Shown: positions 26,423-36,385 of the stretch, piece after piece | Position numbering within the stretch: the first letter of the stretch is position 1 | How the letters are laid out: each line of letters begins with the position of its first letter | Position numbers and translations under genes: made by a program | The notes under the pieces: generated by a model | Told to the model about the DNA's origin: nothing | Database searches by the model: none | Seen by the model: the letters and a program-made list of their open reading frames with translations, nothing else | From: Actibacterium sp. 188UL27-1 | GTDB lineage: Bacteria; Pseudomonadota; Alphaproteobacteria; Rhodobacterales; Rhodobacteraceae | Direction of reading: 5' to 3' | Length of the DNA stretch: 64,000 bases | NCBI RefSeq assembly: GCF_016901225.1 | Contig: NZ_JAFEUL010000002.1 | Span: 62,001 to 126,000 of the forward strand

Positions 26423-27106
26423 TCACAGCGTGATGGGTTCCAGCACCTGTGGCTCGATCACATCGACATCGGGCAGAGCGGCTTTCAGGGTATCGGCGTT
26501 TTGCTCGAACCGGGGCGAGGTGCGGTAATGACTGGGGATGACGGTCTTGAAGTTGAAGTAACGTTTTGCGGCATAAGCGGCGCGGGCCATGTCCATCGTG
26601 TAGATGCCGCCAGCGCATAACAGACCGATATCGGGTTTATGCAGATCCGCCATCCATTCCATGTCAGCCATGATATCGGTGTCGCCTGACAGGTAGATCG
26701 TGTGGCTTTCGGCTGCGATCATGTAGCCGCATTCGGTGCCGCAAAACGCATCACCCCCATAGGATGAACTATGGACCGCGTTTACTATGGTCAGGGCGAT
26801 CCCGTTCAGATCAATGGTGCCGCCTTTGTTGAAATCCACGATCCGGATTTCCGTGTCGCCTTTGACGGCCTTGACCAATTCATAGGGGCCGTAAAGCGGC
26901 AGGTCTTTGTCTGACGCGATGACGCGAGCGTCCCCGGCATGGTCGTCATGGCCATGGGTCAAGATGAGGTGAGTTGCGCCTGCCACGGCGCTTGCATGGT
27001 CATCGGAGGGCAGCATCGGATTGCCCGTCAGCCAAGGATCGATCAGCAGAATTTGCCCGGCAATTTCAATACGAAAGCTGGAATGGCCCAACCAGATGAT
27101 ACGCAT
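26423..27106 (-). CDS. Metal-dependent hydrolase of the UPF0173 / UlaG-like beta-lactamase fold
   Basis: 227 residues. It starts MRIIWLGHSSFRIE, with the metal ligands in THGHDDHAGD, SGDTDI and PSHYRTSPRF, the pattern of UPF0173 proteins. It is cytoplasmic and probably cleaves phosphodiester or lactone-type bonds, with the substrate unknown. It is transcribed away from the chemoreceptor gene, sharing an intergenic region of about 150 bp. Confidence 0.9.
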   Translation of the reverse strand: MRIIWLGHSSFRIEIAGQILLIDPWLTGNPMLPSDDHASAVAGATHLILTHGHDDHAGDARVIASDKDLPLYGPYELVKAVKGDTEIRIVDFNKGGTIDLNGIALTIVNAVHSSSYGGDAFCGTECGYMIAAESHTIYLSGDTDIMADMEWMADLHKPDIGLLCAGGIYTMDMARAAYAAKRYFNFKTVIPSHYRTSPRFEQNADTLKAALPDVDVIEPQVLEPITL

Positions 27107-27255
27107 GATATCGGTCTCCGTCGCAAGGTGGCCAACGGATCTGATGACCTTGGCCCGATTATCCAGATTTTAACTGGCAGATGATTAGATCAACGCCGTT
27201 GTTCTGTCGACCGGGCCTCGTCTGTCGCCTCGGTGGTACTGGTGTGGAGACTTTG

Positions 27256-29310
27256 GTGAAGACCCTTACAAGCCGCTCGATCATTGCCTTTGCCATCTTG
27301 ATCCTGTTTCTGTCCGGGGTCGGCTTTTATAGCCTTGTCACTATGCGGGATTTGGCGGGAAAGCTCTACGTCATCAACGAGGTCAATAGCGTCAAACAAC
27401 GCTATGCCATCAATTACCGTGGCAGTGTGCATGATCGATCTGTTTTGATCCGTGATGTCGTGCTGGCGCGTGATCCGGTGGATCGCCAGGCGTCCTTGCT
27501 GCGGATATCACGGTTGCAGGCATTCTATGCGGCGTCGGAAACGCAGATGCAGGTCCTGTTTTCAGATGATATTGCCGATTTGCCGGAGGAGGTGGCGCTT
27601 TTGTCCCGGATCAGGGCAATCGAAGCCAAAACACTGCCCGTTATAACTGACATCGTCACAAACATGGAAGCAGGGCGGCGCAGAACAGCGGAAGATCTGT
27701 TGCTGAAACAGGCCCGACCGTACTTTATCGAATGGCTCACTGCGATAAATCAATTTATCGATGTGCAGGAAGCCTCAAACAAGTCCGTTGGCGCGAAGGT
27801 CGATGCGGAAACAATTGCTTTCAAACGTAATATCGTGCTGCTGATCGCAGCGAGTATCTTCATCAGCCTGGTATTTTTGGTGATTAATGCCAGCGCGTTG
27901 CGGCCTTTGGGGCGGGTAACGCGGGTGATTGAGCGTGTGGCCCAGGGCGATCTGGATGCGACGCCCGGATCTGGCGGTTTTGGCGAAATCGGGGAATTGC
28001 AGCGTGCGGCCGATACCATGTTGCAGACCCTGTCACGCTCGATTGAGGAACGCGAACAATTGGCCCGGGCGGAGGCCAACGCGCGCGAGGAGCAGGCCCA
28101 ATTGGAAGCCAGGCATGCAGCGCAAGCGGCAGAGGTGGATCGTCAGCGCTTGCGGGAGGAGCGGGCATTGGCCGCCGAACGGCGCGACAGGGCGGAGCAG
28201 TCCGAACGACTGGAACGGGAATTGCAGGCCGTCATTGGCAAAGCTCGAAAGGGAGATTTCGGAGATCGGATTATGTCCGATTTTTCCGATCCGTCGCTGA
28301 TCGAGATGAAGCATTCCGTCAACGCTGTGTTGCAGATGGCGTATGATTCCCTGATGGGAACGATGGGCTTTTTATCGATGCTGTCCCAGGGGCGCCTTGA
28401 TGCCCGATTTGAGGGTGAATTCGAAGGTGCATTTGCGGAATTGCAAAGAGATGCCAATTCCACGGCAAAGACGTTGGATAACACGATTTCCCGAATCATC
28501 GAGCGCTCGCTGGCGATCAGTCAGATCTCGGCTGAAATTGCCTCCTCGGCCGAGGGGATGTCCAGACGGACCGAACGCAATGCAGTGACCCTGGAAGAGA
28601 CCGTTGCGGCCTTGAACGAATTGACGGCGCTGATCCGGGCCACGGCCCAGAACGCGGAACGGGCCAATACCTCGATCCAGTCGGCCAAGGCAGAGGCCGA
28701 GGTGAGCAACCAGGTCATGACGTCCACGGTGGAAGCCATGACGGAGATCCAGGATTTCTCGAACCAGATTTCAAGAACCACGGGCGTGATCAACGAAATC
28801 GCCTTCCAGACAAATCTTTTGGCGCTGAATGCCGGGGTCGAGGCTGCGCGGGCCGGAGAGGCGGGGCGCGGCTTTTCGGTCGTGGCATCAGAAGTGCGGG
28901 CATTGTCACAGCGTGCCTCCGAAGCCTCCAACGAGATCGAGAACCTGATCAATCGCAGTTCGGACCAGGTGAAACGCGGGGTGGATCTGGTCGCGGGAAC
29001 CGGGGCGGCCATCCGGAAAATGATCAAGTACATCGATGAGATCGCCGTCCAGATGAGCGATATCACCTCATCCTCCGCCGATCAGGCCGCTGGTGTGAGC
29101 GAGGTGAATGCAGCGGCAATCGAATTGGATCGCGCCACCCAGCAAAACGCGATGATGTATGAGGAGACCAGTTCCTCCGTGATGTCCCTGCAGCAGATTT
29201 CGGATCAACTCTCTGAAATGATGGCGAGTTTTGAGACCTCTAACGGTACCCTTCCTGAAAGCGTCGCATGGCCGGGTCGTGGTCGAGGCACTGACGCATC
29301 GGCGGCTTGA
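27256..29310 (+). CDS. Methyl-accepting chemotaxis protein
   Basis: 684 residues from a GTG at 27256 that has GGAG six bases upstream; the frame is open from 27181, but the extra 25 residues look non-coding. Membrane helix 1 follows the start ([20 protein letters not shown]). A periplasmic four-helix-bundle sensor spans about 30-190, then helix 2 ([20 protein letters not shown]) and a HAMP domain with a long charged coiled coil (about 270-350). The signalling hairpin tip is [20 protein letters not shown]. It signals to CheA/CheW. The tail ends in GRGTDASAA, with no NWETF-type CheR tether. The ligand is unknown. Confidence 0.93.
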   Translation: MKTLTSRSIIAFAILILFLSGVGFYSLVTMRDLAGKLYVINEVNSVKQRYAINYRGSVHDRSVLIRDVVLARDPVDRQASLLRISRLQAFYAASETQMQVLFSDDIADLPEEVALLSRIRAIEAKTLPVITDIVTNMEAGRRRTAEDLLLKQARPYFIEWLTAINQFIDVQEASNKSVGAKVDAETIAFKRNIVLLIAASIFISLVFLVINASALRPLGRVTRVIERVAQGDLDATPGSGGFGEIGELQRAADTMLQTLSRSIEEREQLARAEANAREEQAQLEARHAAQAAEVDRQRLREERALAAERRDRAEQSERLERELQAVIGKARKGDFGDRIMSDFSDPSLIEMKHSVNAVLQMAYDSLMGTMGFLSMLSQGRLDARFEGEFEGAFAELQRDANSTAKTLDNTISRIIERSLAISQISAEIASSAEGMSRRTERNAVTLEETVAALNELTALIRATAQNAERANTSIQSAKAEAEVSNQVMTSTVEAMTEIQDFSNQISRTTGVINEIAFQTNLLALNAGVEAARAGEAGRGFSVVASEVRALSQRASEASNEIENLINRSSDQVKRGVDLVAGTGAAIRKMIKYIDEIAVQMSDITSSSADQAAGVSEVNAAAIELDRATQQNAMMYEETSSSVMSLQQISDQLSEMMASFETSNGTLPESVAWPGRGRGTDASAA

Positions 29311-29485
29311 ACCAGGCCAGACTGTTTCTGCAAACCGACGCCCAACATGATACGGGCCACCTCTCGTCAAATCGCGGGGCACCGCGATCCAGCAACTGCG
29401 CCAGACCGGTGCAATTGACCGGGCTGAAGTGATTGCAATCATCGACTGGATGGGATGACTTGTTGCTGATGTCGGGGAGAATGAC

Positions 29486-30151
29486 ATGGGCGGTTTGGCT
29501 GCACAGATCGACGGGTATTGTGAGCGCACGGATTTCACCTTTTGGGCGGAGCCGGTAAACGCGATCACCAATGCCGCTTTTCTGATTGCCGCGGTGATCA
29601 TGTGGCAGCGGAGCCGAGGCCTGCCCCTGGCCCAGCTGCTTTGCGCCATCCTTGGTGCGATTGGCTTGGGCAGCTTCCTGTTTCACACATTCGCCACGCA
29701 ATGGGCCGCGCTCACCGATGTGATCCCCATCGGTATTTTCATCCTCGTCTATCTTTTCGCCGTGAACTGGCATTTCGTCGGTTGGCCGCTTTGGGCTGCT
29801 CTAATCGGAACCGCCGGTTTTTTGCCCTATGCGGCGGGGGCGACAATTTTATTCGACAGCCTGCCATTTTTCCGGATCTCCGATTTTTATTGGTCCGTGC
29901 CTATGCTGCTGGTGATCTATGCGGCTGTGCTGTGGCGCCGGATGCCGCAAACCGCGAGAGGGATGGTGATTGGCGCCGGAATTTTGTGCGTGTCGATTTC
30001 CATAAGATCGGTGGACATGACAGTCTGTCCGCAATTCCCTCTGGGCACGCATTTTCTGTGGCACTGCTTGAATGGCGTGATGCTGGGCTGGATGATTGAG
30101 GTCTATCGCCAGCACCGGCGAGCGGTTGCACCGGCCCGGGCCGCGGGCTAA
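29486..30151 (+). CDS. Ceramidase-like (CREST superfamily) membrane protein
   Basis: 221 residues with about seven membrane helices. Conserved polar residues sit at helix ends as in alkaline ceramidases: [20 protein letters not shown] at the start, [20 protein letters not shown] in the middle and [17 protein letters not shown] near the C-terminus. The Ser, His and Asp residues would bind zinc. Bacterial members are seldom studied; the substrate could be a ceramide-like or other amide lipid. The gene precedes gatC by about 28 bp, and its start has a GGGGAG Shine-Dalgarno. Confidence 0.85.
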   Translation: MGGLAAQIDGYCERTDFTFWAEPVNAITNAAFLIAAVIMWQRSRGLPLAQLLCAILGAIGLGSFLFHTFATQWAALTDVIPIGIFILVYLFAVNWHFVGWPLWAALIGTAGFLPYAAGATILFDSLPFFRISDFYWSVPMLLVIYAAVLWRRMPQTARGMVIGAGILCVSISIRSVDMTVCPQFPLGTHFLWHCLNGVMLGWMIEVYRQHRRAVAPARAAG

Positions 30152-30179
30152 TCAGCGGCGATCAACGACAGGAGGCCCC

Positions 30180-30467
30180 ATGTCCATCGACACCGAGACC
30201 GCGCGCAAGGTCGCCAAGCTGGCCCGGATCCGGGTGGAAGAGGAGGCGCTGCCGGCGCTGGCACAGGAATTCAATGCCATTCTGGGCTTTATCGAACAGT
30301 TGAACGAGGTTGATGTCGAGGGGGTGGAGCCCATGGTCTCTGTCACGCCAATGCAACTCAAGCGCCGCGAAGATGTCGTGACGGATGGCAGCATGCCCGA
30401 CAAGGTGCTGGCCAACGCCCCTGACGCGCGAGAGGGATTTTTCGCGGTGCCGAAGGTGGTGGAATGA
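30180..30467 (+). CDS. gatC: Glutamyl/aspartyl-tRNA amidotransferase subunit C
   Basis: 95 residues from the ATG at 30180 (AGGAGG upstream). [19 protein letters not shown] and [20 protein letters not shown] are the GatC signature. It stabilises the GatA-GatB contact in the complex that converts Glu-tRNA-Gln or Asp-tRNA-Asn. It overlaps gatA by four bases (ATGA). gatB is not in this window. Confidence 0.97.
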   Translation: MSIDTETARKVAKLARIRVEEEALPALAQEFNAILGFIEQLNEVDVEGVEPMVSVTPMQLKRREDVVTDGSMPDKVLANAPDAREGFFAVPKVVE

Positions 30468-31951
30468 GCGATCCGAACACATGGACCATTGCCGAGGCGC
30501 GCGACAGACTGCGCGGCGGCGATGTTACAGCGGTCGAATTGACCGAGGCCTGTCTAACCGCCATCGACGGTGCCGGGGCGTTGGGGGCTTTCGTTCACCG
30601 CACACCGGACATCGCGCGCGACCGTGCCAAGGCGGCCGACGACCGGATCAAGACCGGAGACGCGCCGGATATGTGTGGCATTCCGGTGGGCATCAAGGAT
30701 CTGTTTTGCACCGAAGGCGTGCCGAGCCAGGCGGCGAGCCGTATTCTGGAGGGATTTTTGCCGGAATACGAAAGCACCGTGAGCGGTCGTTTGAAATCCG
30801 CGGGTGCGGTGATGCTGGGCAAGCTGAACATGGACGAGTTTGCCATGGGGTCGTCGAACCAGACGAGCACCTATGGCAATGCCGTCAACCCTTGGCGCCG
30901 TGGCAATGACGAAACCGATCTGACGCCCGGCGGGTCCTCCGGTGGATCGGCCACCGCTGTTGCAGCCGATTTGTGCCTCGCCGCAACCGGGACGGATACT
31001 GGCGGATCGATCCGCCAACCTGCGGCCTTTGCCGGAATTGTGGGGGTCAAACCGACCTATGGGCGCTGCTCGCGCTGGGGGATCGTGGCGTTTGCAAGCT
31101 CGCTCGATCAAGCTGGGCCCATGGCCAAAACAGTGCGCGACGCGGCGATCATGCTGGAGGCGATGTGCGGCCATGACCCGAAGGACAGCACAAGCGCCGA
31201 TCTGGCCGTTCCGAATTTCGAGGCGGCCTTGACCGACGATATCAAAGGCAAGGTGATCGGCATTCCCAAAGAGTACCGCATGGATGGGATGCCGGACGAG
31301 ATTGAAAAATTGTGGGCCAATGGCACGGCGATGCTGAAAGATACCGGAGCCGAGATCCGCGATATCAGCCTGCCACACACGAAATACGCGCTGCCCGCCT
31401 ACTACGTGATTGCACCGGCCGAGGCCTCCAGCAACCTCGCGCGGTATGATGGCGTGCGGTTTGGACATCGCGCTTCGTTGGCGCAAGGCGACGGCATCAC
31501 AGAGATGTACGAGAAGACCCGAGCCGAGGGGTTTGGCCCCGAAGTGCAACGCCGCGTTATGATAGGCACATATGTTTTGAGCGCGGGATTTTATGACGCG
31601 TATTACAACCGTGCGCGCAAGGTTCGTACGCTGATCAAGAAAGACTTCGAGGATGTCTTTGGCCAGGGCATTGATGCGATCCTGACCCCGGCCACGCCGT
31701 CGGCTGCATTTGGATTGGGGGAAATGGCCGATGCCGATCCGGTTCAGATGTATTTGAACGATGTCTTTACGGTGACGGTAAACTTGGCCGGATTGCCCGG
31801 TATTTCGGTGCCTGCTGGTCTGGATAAGCAGGGTTTGCCATTGGGATTGCAATTGATTGGCCGTCCCTGGGAAGAAGCCGATTTGTTGAATACAGCACAC
31901 GTTTTGGAAAACGCTGCCGGATTTATTTCCAAGCCCACAAAATGGTGGTAG
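30464..31951 (+). CDS. gatA: Glutamyl/aspartyl-tRNA amidotransferase subunit A
   Basis: 495 residues of the amidase-signature family. The catalytic Lys lies in IPVGIKDLF; the cis-Ser and nucleophile lie in [16 protein letters not shown] and [15 protein letters not shown]. GatA releases ammonia from glutamine for the transamidation step. It is translationally coupled to gatC. The downstream Excalibur lipoprotein gene starts 26 bp later and may be cotranscribed. Confidence 0.97.
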   Translation: MSDPNTWTIAEARDRLRGGDVTAVELTEACLTAIDGAGALGAFVHRTPDIARDRAKAADDRIKTGDAPDMCGIPVGIKDLFCTEGVPSQAASRILEGFLPEYESTVSGRLKSAGAVMLGKLNMDEFAMGSSNQTSTYGNAVNPWRRGNDETDLTPGGSSGGSATAVAADLCLAATGTDTGGSIRQPAAFAGIVGVKPTYGRCSRWGIVAFASSLDQAGPMAKTVRDAAIMLEAMCGHDPKDSTSADLAVPNFEAALTDDIKGKVIGIPKEYRMDGMPDEIEKLWANGTAMLKDTGAEIRDISLPHTKYALPAYYVIAPAEASSNLARYDGVRFGHRASLAQGDGITEMYEKTRAEGFGPEVQRRVMIGTYVLSAGFYDAYYNRARKVRTLIKKDFEDVFGQGIDAILTPATPSAAFGLGEMADADPVQMYLNDVFTVTVNLAGLPGISVPAGLDKQGLPLGLQLIGRPWEEADLLNTAHVLENAAGFISKPTKWW

Positions 31952-31977
31952 TTGATTGAAAAAATAATGAGCGGGGT

Positions 31978-32730
31978 ATGGCGATGATGCGGGCTTTCCT
32001 TCCTATTTGTGCGGTATTGACAGTGGCGGCCTGTGCCGATCCGCAGGCCCCTTACACCACATCGGATCGTGGTGTGGGATTCGGTGATTACAATGCCTAC
32101 ACGGCGGAACAGACCCGCCGCCGGTCCGAACGCGAGCAGCAATTGCGTCAGAATGTGCGCAAGACGCGGCCCGAGACCACTGGCGCACCAACGCCGCAGC
32201 AGGCATTGCGCGATCCGGTGATCTCAGCCCAGGCGACGACACCAGAACAGGTGGGTGCCCCCATCTCGGCTTTGCGCACCCAACCTGTTGACGTGGCGAC
32301 GGCACCCGCATCGACGGTGATCACACCGGCAGGAAACTCCGCTGCGATCTCGAACAGTCAGGATTTTGCCGCCGCGTCGGCGCAAGACAGTATCGAAAGC
32401 AACGCAGAACGGTTGCGACAGCAGAAAGCTAACTACGAGACGGTCGCCGTGGCACCCGTACCGCAGCGGTCCAACACCAACGGTCCCAATATCGTGGCCT
32501 TTGCGTTGCAAACGAACCATGCGGTGGGGCAGCCGGTATATCGCCGGTCCTTTGCCTCCGGTTCGCGTGCATCGCGGGCCTGCGGGCGTTACGCCTCTCC
32601 GGATCTGGCCCAGGAAGCCTTCCTGGCCAATGGTGGCCCCCAGCGCGATCGGCGTGGCATGGACCCGGATGGCGATGGTTTCGCCTGCGGATGGGATCCC
32701 AGCCCATTCCGGTTGGCGCGTCAGGGATAA
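31978..32730 (+). CDS. Excalibur calcium-binding-domain lipoprotein
   Basis: 250 residues. MAMMRAFLPICAVLTVAACA is a lipoprotein signal with the lipobox Cys at residue 19. A long low-complexity, Gln/Arg-rich middle is followed by a C-terminal Excalibur motif, DPDGDGFACGWDPSPFR (about 226-242), whose DxDxDGxxC loop binds calcium. It is probably anchored in the outer or inner membrane facing the periplasm. Its TAA is in frame with, and directly upstream of, the amidase reading frame. The function is unknown. Confidence 0.88.
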   Translation: MAMMRAFLPICAVLTVAACADPQAPYTTSDRGVGFGDYNAYTAEQTRRRSEREQQLRQNVRKTRPETTGAPTPQQALRDPVISAQATTPEQVGAPISALRTQPVDVATAPASTVITPAGNSAAISNSQDFAAASAQDSIESNAERLRQQKANYETVAVAPVPQRSNTNGPNIVAFALQTNHAVGQPVYRRSFASGSRASRACGRYASPDLAQEAFLANGGPQRDRRGMDPDGDGFACGWDPSPFRLARQG

Positions 32731-32736
32731 AACGCC

Positions 32737-33423
32737 CTGATCTGGTACCCGTCTCCTAATTTTGGGGCGCGGCGGGGTGGGGCGGCCCCGGATCTGATCG
32801 TTTTGCATTACACAGGTATGCGCAGTGCCAAAGCGGCGCTGCACCGTCTGTGTGACCCAGATCACGAAGTTTCAGCGCATTACCTGATCGCCGAAGATGG
32901 CCAATGCTGGCACCTTGTGGAAGAGGCCGCCCGCGCTTGGCATGCAGGAAAGGGCGCATGGGGAGAGGTGAGCGACGTCAATTCTCGCTCCATTGGGATC
33001 GAATTGGCAAATACGGGCCAGCACCCCTTTCCCGAGCCACAAATGACCTGTCTTGAAGGGGTGATGCGTCGGATCATGGCGGATCATGACATTTGTCCTG
33101 AACGCGTCATCGCCCATTCCGACCTGGCCCCTGACCGAAAGCAGGACCCCGGGCGCAGCTTTGATTGGCAGCGTTTGGCGCGTGGGGGGCTTGCGGTCTG
33201 GCCTGCGGGAGATGGTGACGGTGAGACAGATTTTCTATCCAGTGCTGCCGCGTTCGGATATGTGACCCCATCGGGGGGCAAAGATGCCAGCACCCTGATC
33301 CTTGATGCATTTCGCCAGCGGTTCTGTCCGGCAGCGCGGGGCCCGCAAACCCATCGGGACCGGGCGATGATGCAGGCCCTGGCGCGTGACTATCCCGTTG
33401 ACCGGACCGCGGCGCTGCCGTAA
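32737..33423 (+). CDS. ampD: N-acetylmuramoyl-L-alanine amidase (AmpD-like), non-AUG start
   Basis: About 228 residues. Amidase_2 motifs: zinc His in LIVLHYTGM, IGIELANTGQ, and the later ligands in RVIAHSDLAPDRKQDPG. Family similarity starts at IWYPSPNFGARRGG, upstream of the first TTG (32803) or ATG (32818). That segment contains no ATG, GTG or TTG; only CTG (32737) or ATC (32740) can start it, right after the previous gene's TAA. CAGGGA about 10 bp upstream could be the Shine-Dalgarno. It cleaves anhydro-muropeptides in cell-wall recycling, in the cytoplasm. rnpB follows 8 bp later. Confidence 0.88.
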   Translation: MIWYPSPNFGARRGGAAPDLIVLHYTGMRSAKAALHRLCDPDHEVSAHYLIAEDGQCWHLVEEAARAWHAGKGAWGEVSDVNSRSIGIELANTGQHPFPEPQMTCLEGVMRRIMADHDICPERVIAHSDLAPDRKQDPGRSFDWQRLARGGLAVWPAGDGDGETDFLSSAAAFGYVTPSGGKDASTLILDAFRQRFCPAARGPQTHRDRAMMQALARDYPVDRTAALP

Positions 33424-33430
33424 GCCAACC

Positions 33431-33835
33431 ATCGCGCGGATGGCTGGATGACCGCTTTCGGCGGGGCTTGCCCCACCTGAGAGGAAAGTCCGGACTCCCT
33501 GAAGCAACGGTGCCGGGTAACGCCCGGGCGGGGCAACCCGACGGAAAGCGCCACAGAAAACAAACCGCCTTCGCCAGCCGCGTGCGGCAAACGGGGGTAA
33601 GGATGAAACGGTGGAGTAAGAGCCCACCGCGGGGCTGGCAACAGCACCGGCATGGCAAGCCCCACCGGGAGCAATGCCAAATAGGAACCGCGTGGCGCCC
33701 CGGCGTCGGGGTCGCTTCAACCCCAGCAGGTTCGGGTTGGCAGCTAGAGTGTGTCGGCAACGGCACGCCCAGAGGAATGGTCATCCACGGGGGACACCCC
33801 GGGACAGAATCCGGCTTACAGGCTATCCGCGCGAT
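33431..33835 (+). ncRNA. rnpB: RNase P RNA (class A, alphaproteobacterial type)
   Basis: The ends pair as helix P1 (ATCGCGCGGAT with ATCCGCGCGAT). The conserved core is complete: GAGGAAAGTCCGGACTCC near the 5' end, the ACAGAAA region, GGGTAAGGATGAAACGGTGG in the middle, the AGAGGAATGGTCATCC element and the 3' ACAGAATCCGGCTTACAGGC. It forms the ribozyme that matures tRNA 5' ends. A T-rich stretch (TTTATCTTTTTT) follows. Open reading frames overlapping it on both strands are spurious. Confidence 0.97.
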
Positions 33836-33900
33836 TTATCTTTTTTAAAATCATGACCTGTCATATCCTAGATGTGGGATAAGGGGCTACGATAACTGAT

Positions 33901-34308
33901 ATGAACGATGAAAAACCCAGCCTGTATGCCGGGCTGCGCAACGTTCCGACCGAAGGGTTGGTGACGTCGATGATGGAGGCATTGCCGGACTGCGTGAAAT
34001 TGTTGGATCGCAACGGGCGGCTTGCTTTCATGAATGAAAACGGCCTATGCGCCATGGAGATTCCGGATTTCGAGCAGGTCGAAGGGATGTATTGGCCCGA
34101 TCTGTGGCCTGATATTGCCCGCTCGAAACTGGTCGACGCGCTGAAACGGGCTGGTATCGGCGATATGATGACCTTTACCGCGGATTGCCCAACAATGGCC
34201 GGAAATGCGCGCACCTGGGAGGTTACGACCTGTCCGGTACGCAATGAATACGGGCGGGTCGATTCCATCCTGGCCATATCCCGTGATGTTACTGGCCTTT
34301 ACGACTGA
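33901..34308 (+). CDS. Single PAS-domain protein
   Basis: 135 residues consisting almost only of one PAS domain: LPDCVKLLDRNGRLAFMNEN, then a DFEQVEGMYWPDLWPD loop and the closing strands VRNEYGRVDSILAISRDVTG. No kinase, cyclase or DNA-binding output is attached, so it would act through a partner. PAS domains sense ligands or redox state. It lies between rnpB and rpmG with its own gap on each side. The ligand is unknown. Confidence 0.85.
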   Translation: MNDEKPSLYAGLRNVPTEGLVTSMMEALPDCVKLLDRNGRLAFMNENGLCAMEIPDFEQVEGMYWPDLWPDIARSKLVDALKRAGIGDMMTFTADCPTMAGNARTWEVTTCPVRNEYGRVDSILAISRDVTGLYD

Positions 34309-34428
34309 TCTGACGCCGTGATGTGGCGGTTTTCCCTAGAAAAGCGTTGACACGCGGATGGCAGACGATAAACCGACCATCTGATTTACGACCGCGGCAG
34401 CCCGATGCCCGGAAAAAGGAGCGTGGCC

Positions 34429-34596
34429 ATGGCCAAACCAACCACAATCAAGATCCGGTTGAATTCGTCCGCCGGAACCGGTCATTTCTATGTGACCAAG
34501 AAGAATGCCCGCACCATGACCGAGAAGATGGTCGTGCGTAAATACGACCCCGTGGAGCGGAAGCACGTGGAATACAAGGAAGGCAAGATCAAGTAA
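34429..34596 (+). CDS. rpmG: 50S ribosomal protein L33
   Basis: 55 residues from the ATG at 34429 ([18 protein letters not shown]), with the usual [10 protein letters not shown] and [17 protein letters not shown]. This is the zinc-free form, lacking the CxxC pairs. A clear terminator follows 25 bp downstream. Confidence 0.97.
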   Translation: MAKPTTIKIRLNSSAGTGHFYVTKKNARTMTEKMVVRKYDPVERKHVEYKEGKIK

Positions 34597-34620
34597 GATC
34601 AGCCAAATCCGATGTTTCAG

Positions 34621-34648
34621 GGCCGCGCCGTTTGGGTGCGGCCTTTTT
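34621..34648 (+). terminator. Rho-independent terminator after rpmG
   Basis: GGCCGCGCC-GTTTG-GGTGCGGCC forms a 9-bp stem with one G-U pair, followed by five T. It sits about 15 bp before the HIT gene start, within that gene's leader. Confidence 0.85.
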
Positions 34649-34664
34649 CGTTGGGGGATGGGTT

Positions 34665-35084
34665 ATGGACTGCATTTTTTGTGACATTGTGGCCGGCCGA
34701 ACGGCGGCTTCTGTCGCGTATCGCGACGATCGCCTTATGGTGTTTGCCGACCATCGCCCGATCCGGCCTGGCCATGTTCAGATCATCCCGCGGGAGCACT
34801 ATGCTGTTTTTGAGGATGTACCCCCCGAACTGCTGGCCGAGATTGCAGTTCTTGGTCAGCGGATTGCCCGGTTGCAAAAGCGATTGTACACAGTGGCTCG
34901 GGTCGGGTTCGCCTTCACGGGGCATGACGTGGCCCATTGCCATGCCCATGTGATTCCGCTGCATGCTGCAAGCGATGTCACATCCGCCCGGTACGCCGAT
35001 GGCAGTGCGGCGTTGTTCATCACGCGGGCGCAGATGGACGCGACCGCGCGCCACATCGAACTTGGTCTTGCGCAGGCCATGTGA
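34665..35084 (+). CDS. HIT-family nucleotide hydrolase/transferase
   Basis: 139 residues from the ATG at 34665 (MDCIFCDIVAGR). The CxxC of the zinc-binding N-terminus and the histidine triad His91-His93-His95 (AHCHAHVIPL) are intact. HIT proteins hydrolyse AMP or dinucleotide conjugates. The frame extends to 34632, but that part overlaps the terminator of rpmG. The physiological substrate is unknown. Confidence 0.92.
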   Translation: MDCIFCDIVAGRTAASVAYRDDRLMVFADHRPIRPGHVQIIPREHYAVFEDVPPELLAEIAVLGQRIARLQKRLYTVARVGFAFTGHDVAHCHAHVIPLHAASDVTSARYADGSAALFITRAQMDATARHIELGLAQAM

Positions 35085-35108
35085 TCGCAACCAAAAGGAG
35101 GCACAGCC

Positions 35109-35609
35109 ATGACATCAACGCGCCTTGCCCTCACCATACGCCCCTCTGAACCGCGCGATCTGGCTGCGGTTGATGCCTTGTTAGCGCGATCGTATCCAAC
35201 GCTGTTGAAGGCCGATTACCCCCCTTCGATCATGGTTACGGCTGTTCCCCTTCTAAGCCGGGCGCAACCCGCCCTGATCACCAGCGGAACCTATTACGTG
35301 GCCGAGACGGAGCAAGAAGAGATCGTCGGGGCAGGGGGCTGGACGGCGAAGCGCCGTATCCGTGCGGCGGCTGACATTCGTCACTTGGTGACCGATCATC
35401 GCAGGGTGCGGCAGGGGATCGGTCGGAAATTAATGACCCATGTTCTGGCAGAGGCCGAGGTGGCACGGATCCGGCGCGTGGATTGCTGGGCCACCCGGAC
35501 AGCGGTGCCGTTGTATCAATCCTTGGGATTTGTGACGTTGGGCCCCATCGAGGTGCCACTATCGGGCGGCATCCGGTTTCCCGCTGTCCAGATGCAATTT
35601 ACCCTTTAG
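35109..35609 (+). CDS. GNAT-family N-acetyltransferase
   Basis: 166 residues with a strong AAGGAGG Shine-Dalgarno. GNAT signatures are LTIRPSEPRDLAAVDALLAR at the start, the acetyl-CoA loop with VRQGIGRKLMTHVLAEAE and the late VPLYQSLGFVTLGPIEV. The substrate is unknown. Its last four bases overlap the 3' end of the convergent gene at 35606. Confidence 0.9.
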   Translation: MTSTRLALTIRPSEPRDLAAVDALLARSYPTLLKADYPPSIMVTAVPLLSRAQPALITSGTYYVAETEQEEIVGAGGWTAKRRIRAAADIRHLVTDHRRVRQGIGRKLMTHVLAEAEVARIRRVDCWATRTAVPLYQSLGFVTLGPIEVPLSGGIRFPAVQMQFTL

Positions 35610-36208
35610 AGGGCAGCCTCGACCGGCCCGCGCATCTCATCGCGCAACTGAGACAGCAGAACGGACGCCGCCGCCGTGTTACCCGCGTTGCGCATCGTAC
35701 GCACCGCATGGGCGATATCTGGGGCGCTATGGGCGCGACCGTCGAATTTGCGCAAGCCCACCCCTTTGGTCGTCTTCAGGCAATGCCATGTCTTGGCATA
35801 TTGCAAAAGGATCGGCGGGGTTTCCGGCCCATTGCGAAACAGCATGGGGGTCGTGATCCTTGGGCTGCCGCGGCGCAGGGCGTTCATCGTGGCGATATGG
35901 GTGGTCCTGATATAGGGCATCGTCGGTAGGGCGGGCATGTCGACCTGCAGCAGGATACCAGACCCATCGGTGGGGCAATAATCCGCACTGTCATAAAGCG
36001 ATGTGGAGATGTAGAGGCCTGGTCCGGCATTGGATCCACCCCCGACGGGCTGGTTGTAACGCTGGTGAAAAATCGCCTCGTTTCGGCCGCTAAGCGTATG
36101 GGCCAGATGATTGTCGCCGCCCCAGCTGTAAAAGATACCGCGGTTCGGGATCGCGCTGTTGTTTTCCAATCCGACAGCGATGATACGATCAATTTCGGCC
36201 TGGGACAT
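35606..36208 (-). CDS. Unrecognised 200-aa protein, possible ADP-ribosyltransferase-like fold
   Basis: 200 residues, no signal or membrane segment. It begins MSQAEIDRIIAVGLENN. The middle carries RGIFYSWGGDNHLAHTL, then GPGLYISTSLYDSADY and GILLQVDMP. The spacing of an FYxW strand, a GxGLYxS strand with a Tyr-containing helix and a following beta strand recalls the ART (ADP-ribosyltransferase) fold. I see no clear catalytic Glu, so the assignment is tentative. A helical C-terminal part follows. It is a monocistronic gene, tail to tail with the GNAT gene. Confidence 0.6.
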   Translation of the reverse strand: MSQAEIDRIIAVGLENNSAIPNRGIFYSWGGDNHLAHTLSGRNEAIFHQRYNQPVGGGSNAGPGLYISTSLYDSADYCPTDGSGILLQVDMPALPTMPYIRTTHIATMNALRRGSPRITTPMLFRNGPETPPILLQYAKTWHCLKTTKGVGLRKFDGRAHSAPDIAHAVRTMRNAGNTAAASVLLSQLRDEMRGPVEAAL

Positions 36209-36385
36209 GCCGCTGGTCTCCTGTTGTGTCAGGTTGATCTATCGCGCCACATGGTGGCACGCCTATGGCATTTACCAAACGTAAGATGACAGACGGCCGG
36301 GCGATAGGGTGGTCACCTTGGTTTGAACGGTAAATCGCTGATTTCACATGCGATTTCTTGCCGATGCTGCGGACCCTGACCCAAA

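Noticed and set aside
32003-32865. Minus-strand frames opposite the Excalibur lipoprotein gene
   Set aside because: The plus-strand gene has a signal peptide and a calcium-binding motif; the shadows have neither.
33107-33848. Open frames on both strands across 33.4-33.85 kb
   Set aside because: The stretch is RNase P RNA with conserved core and paired ends; the frames are by-products.
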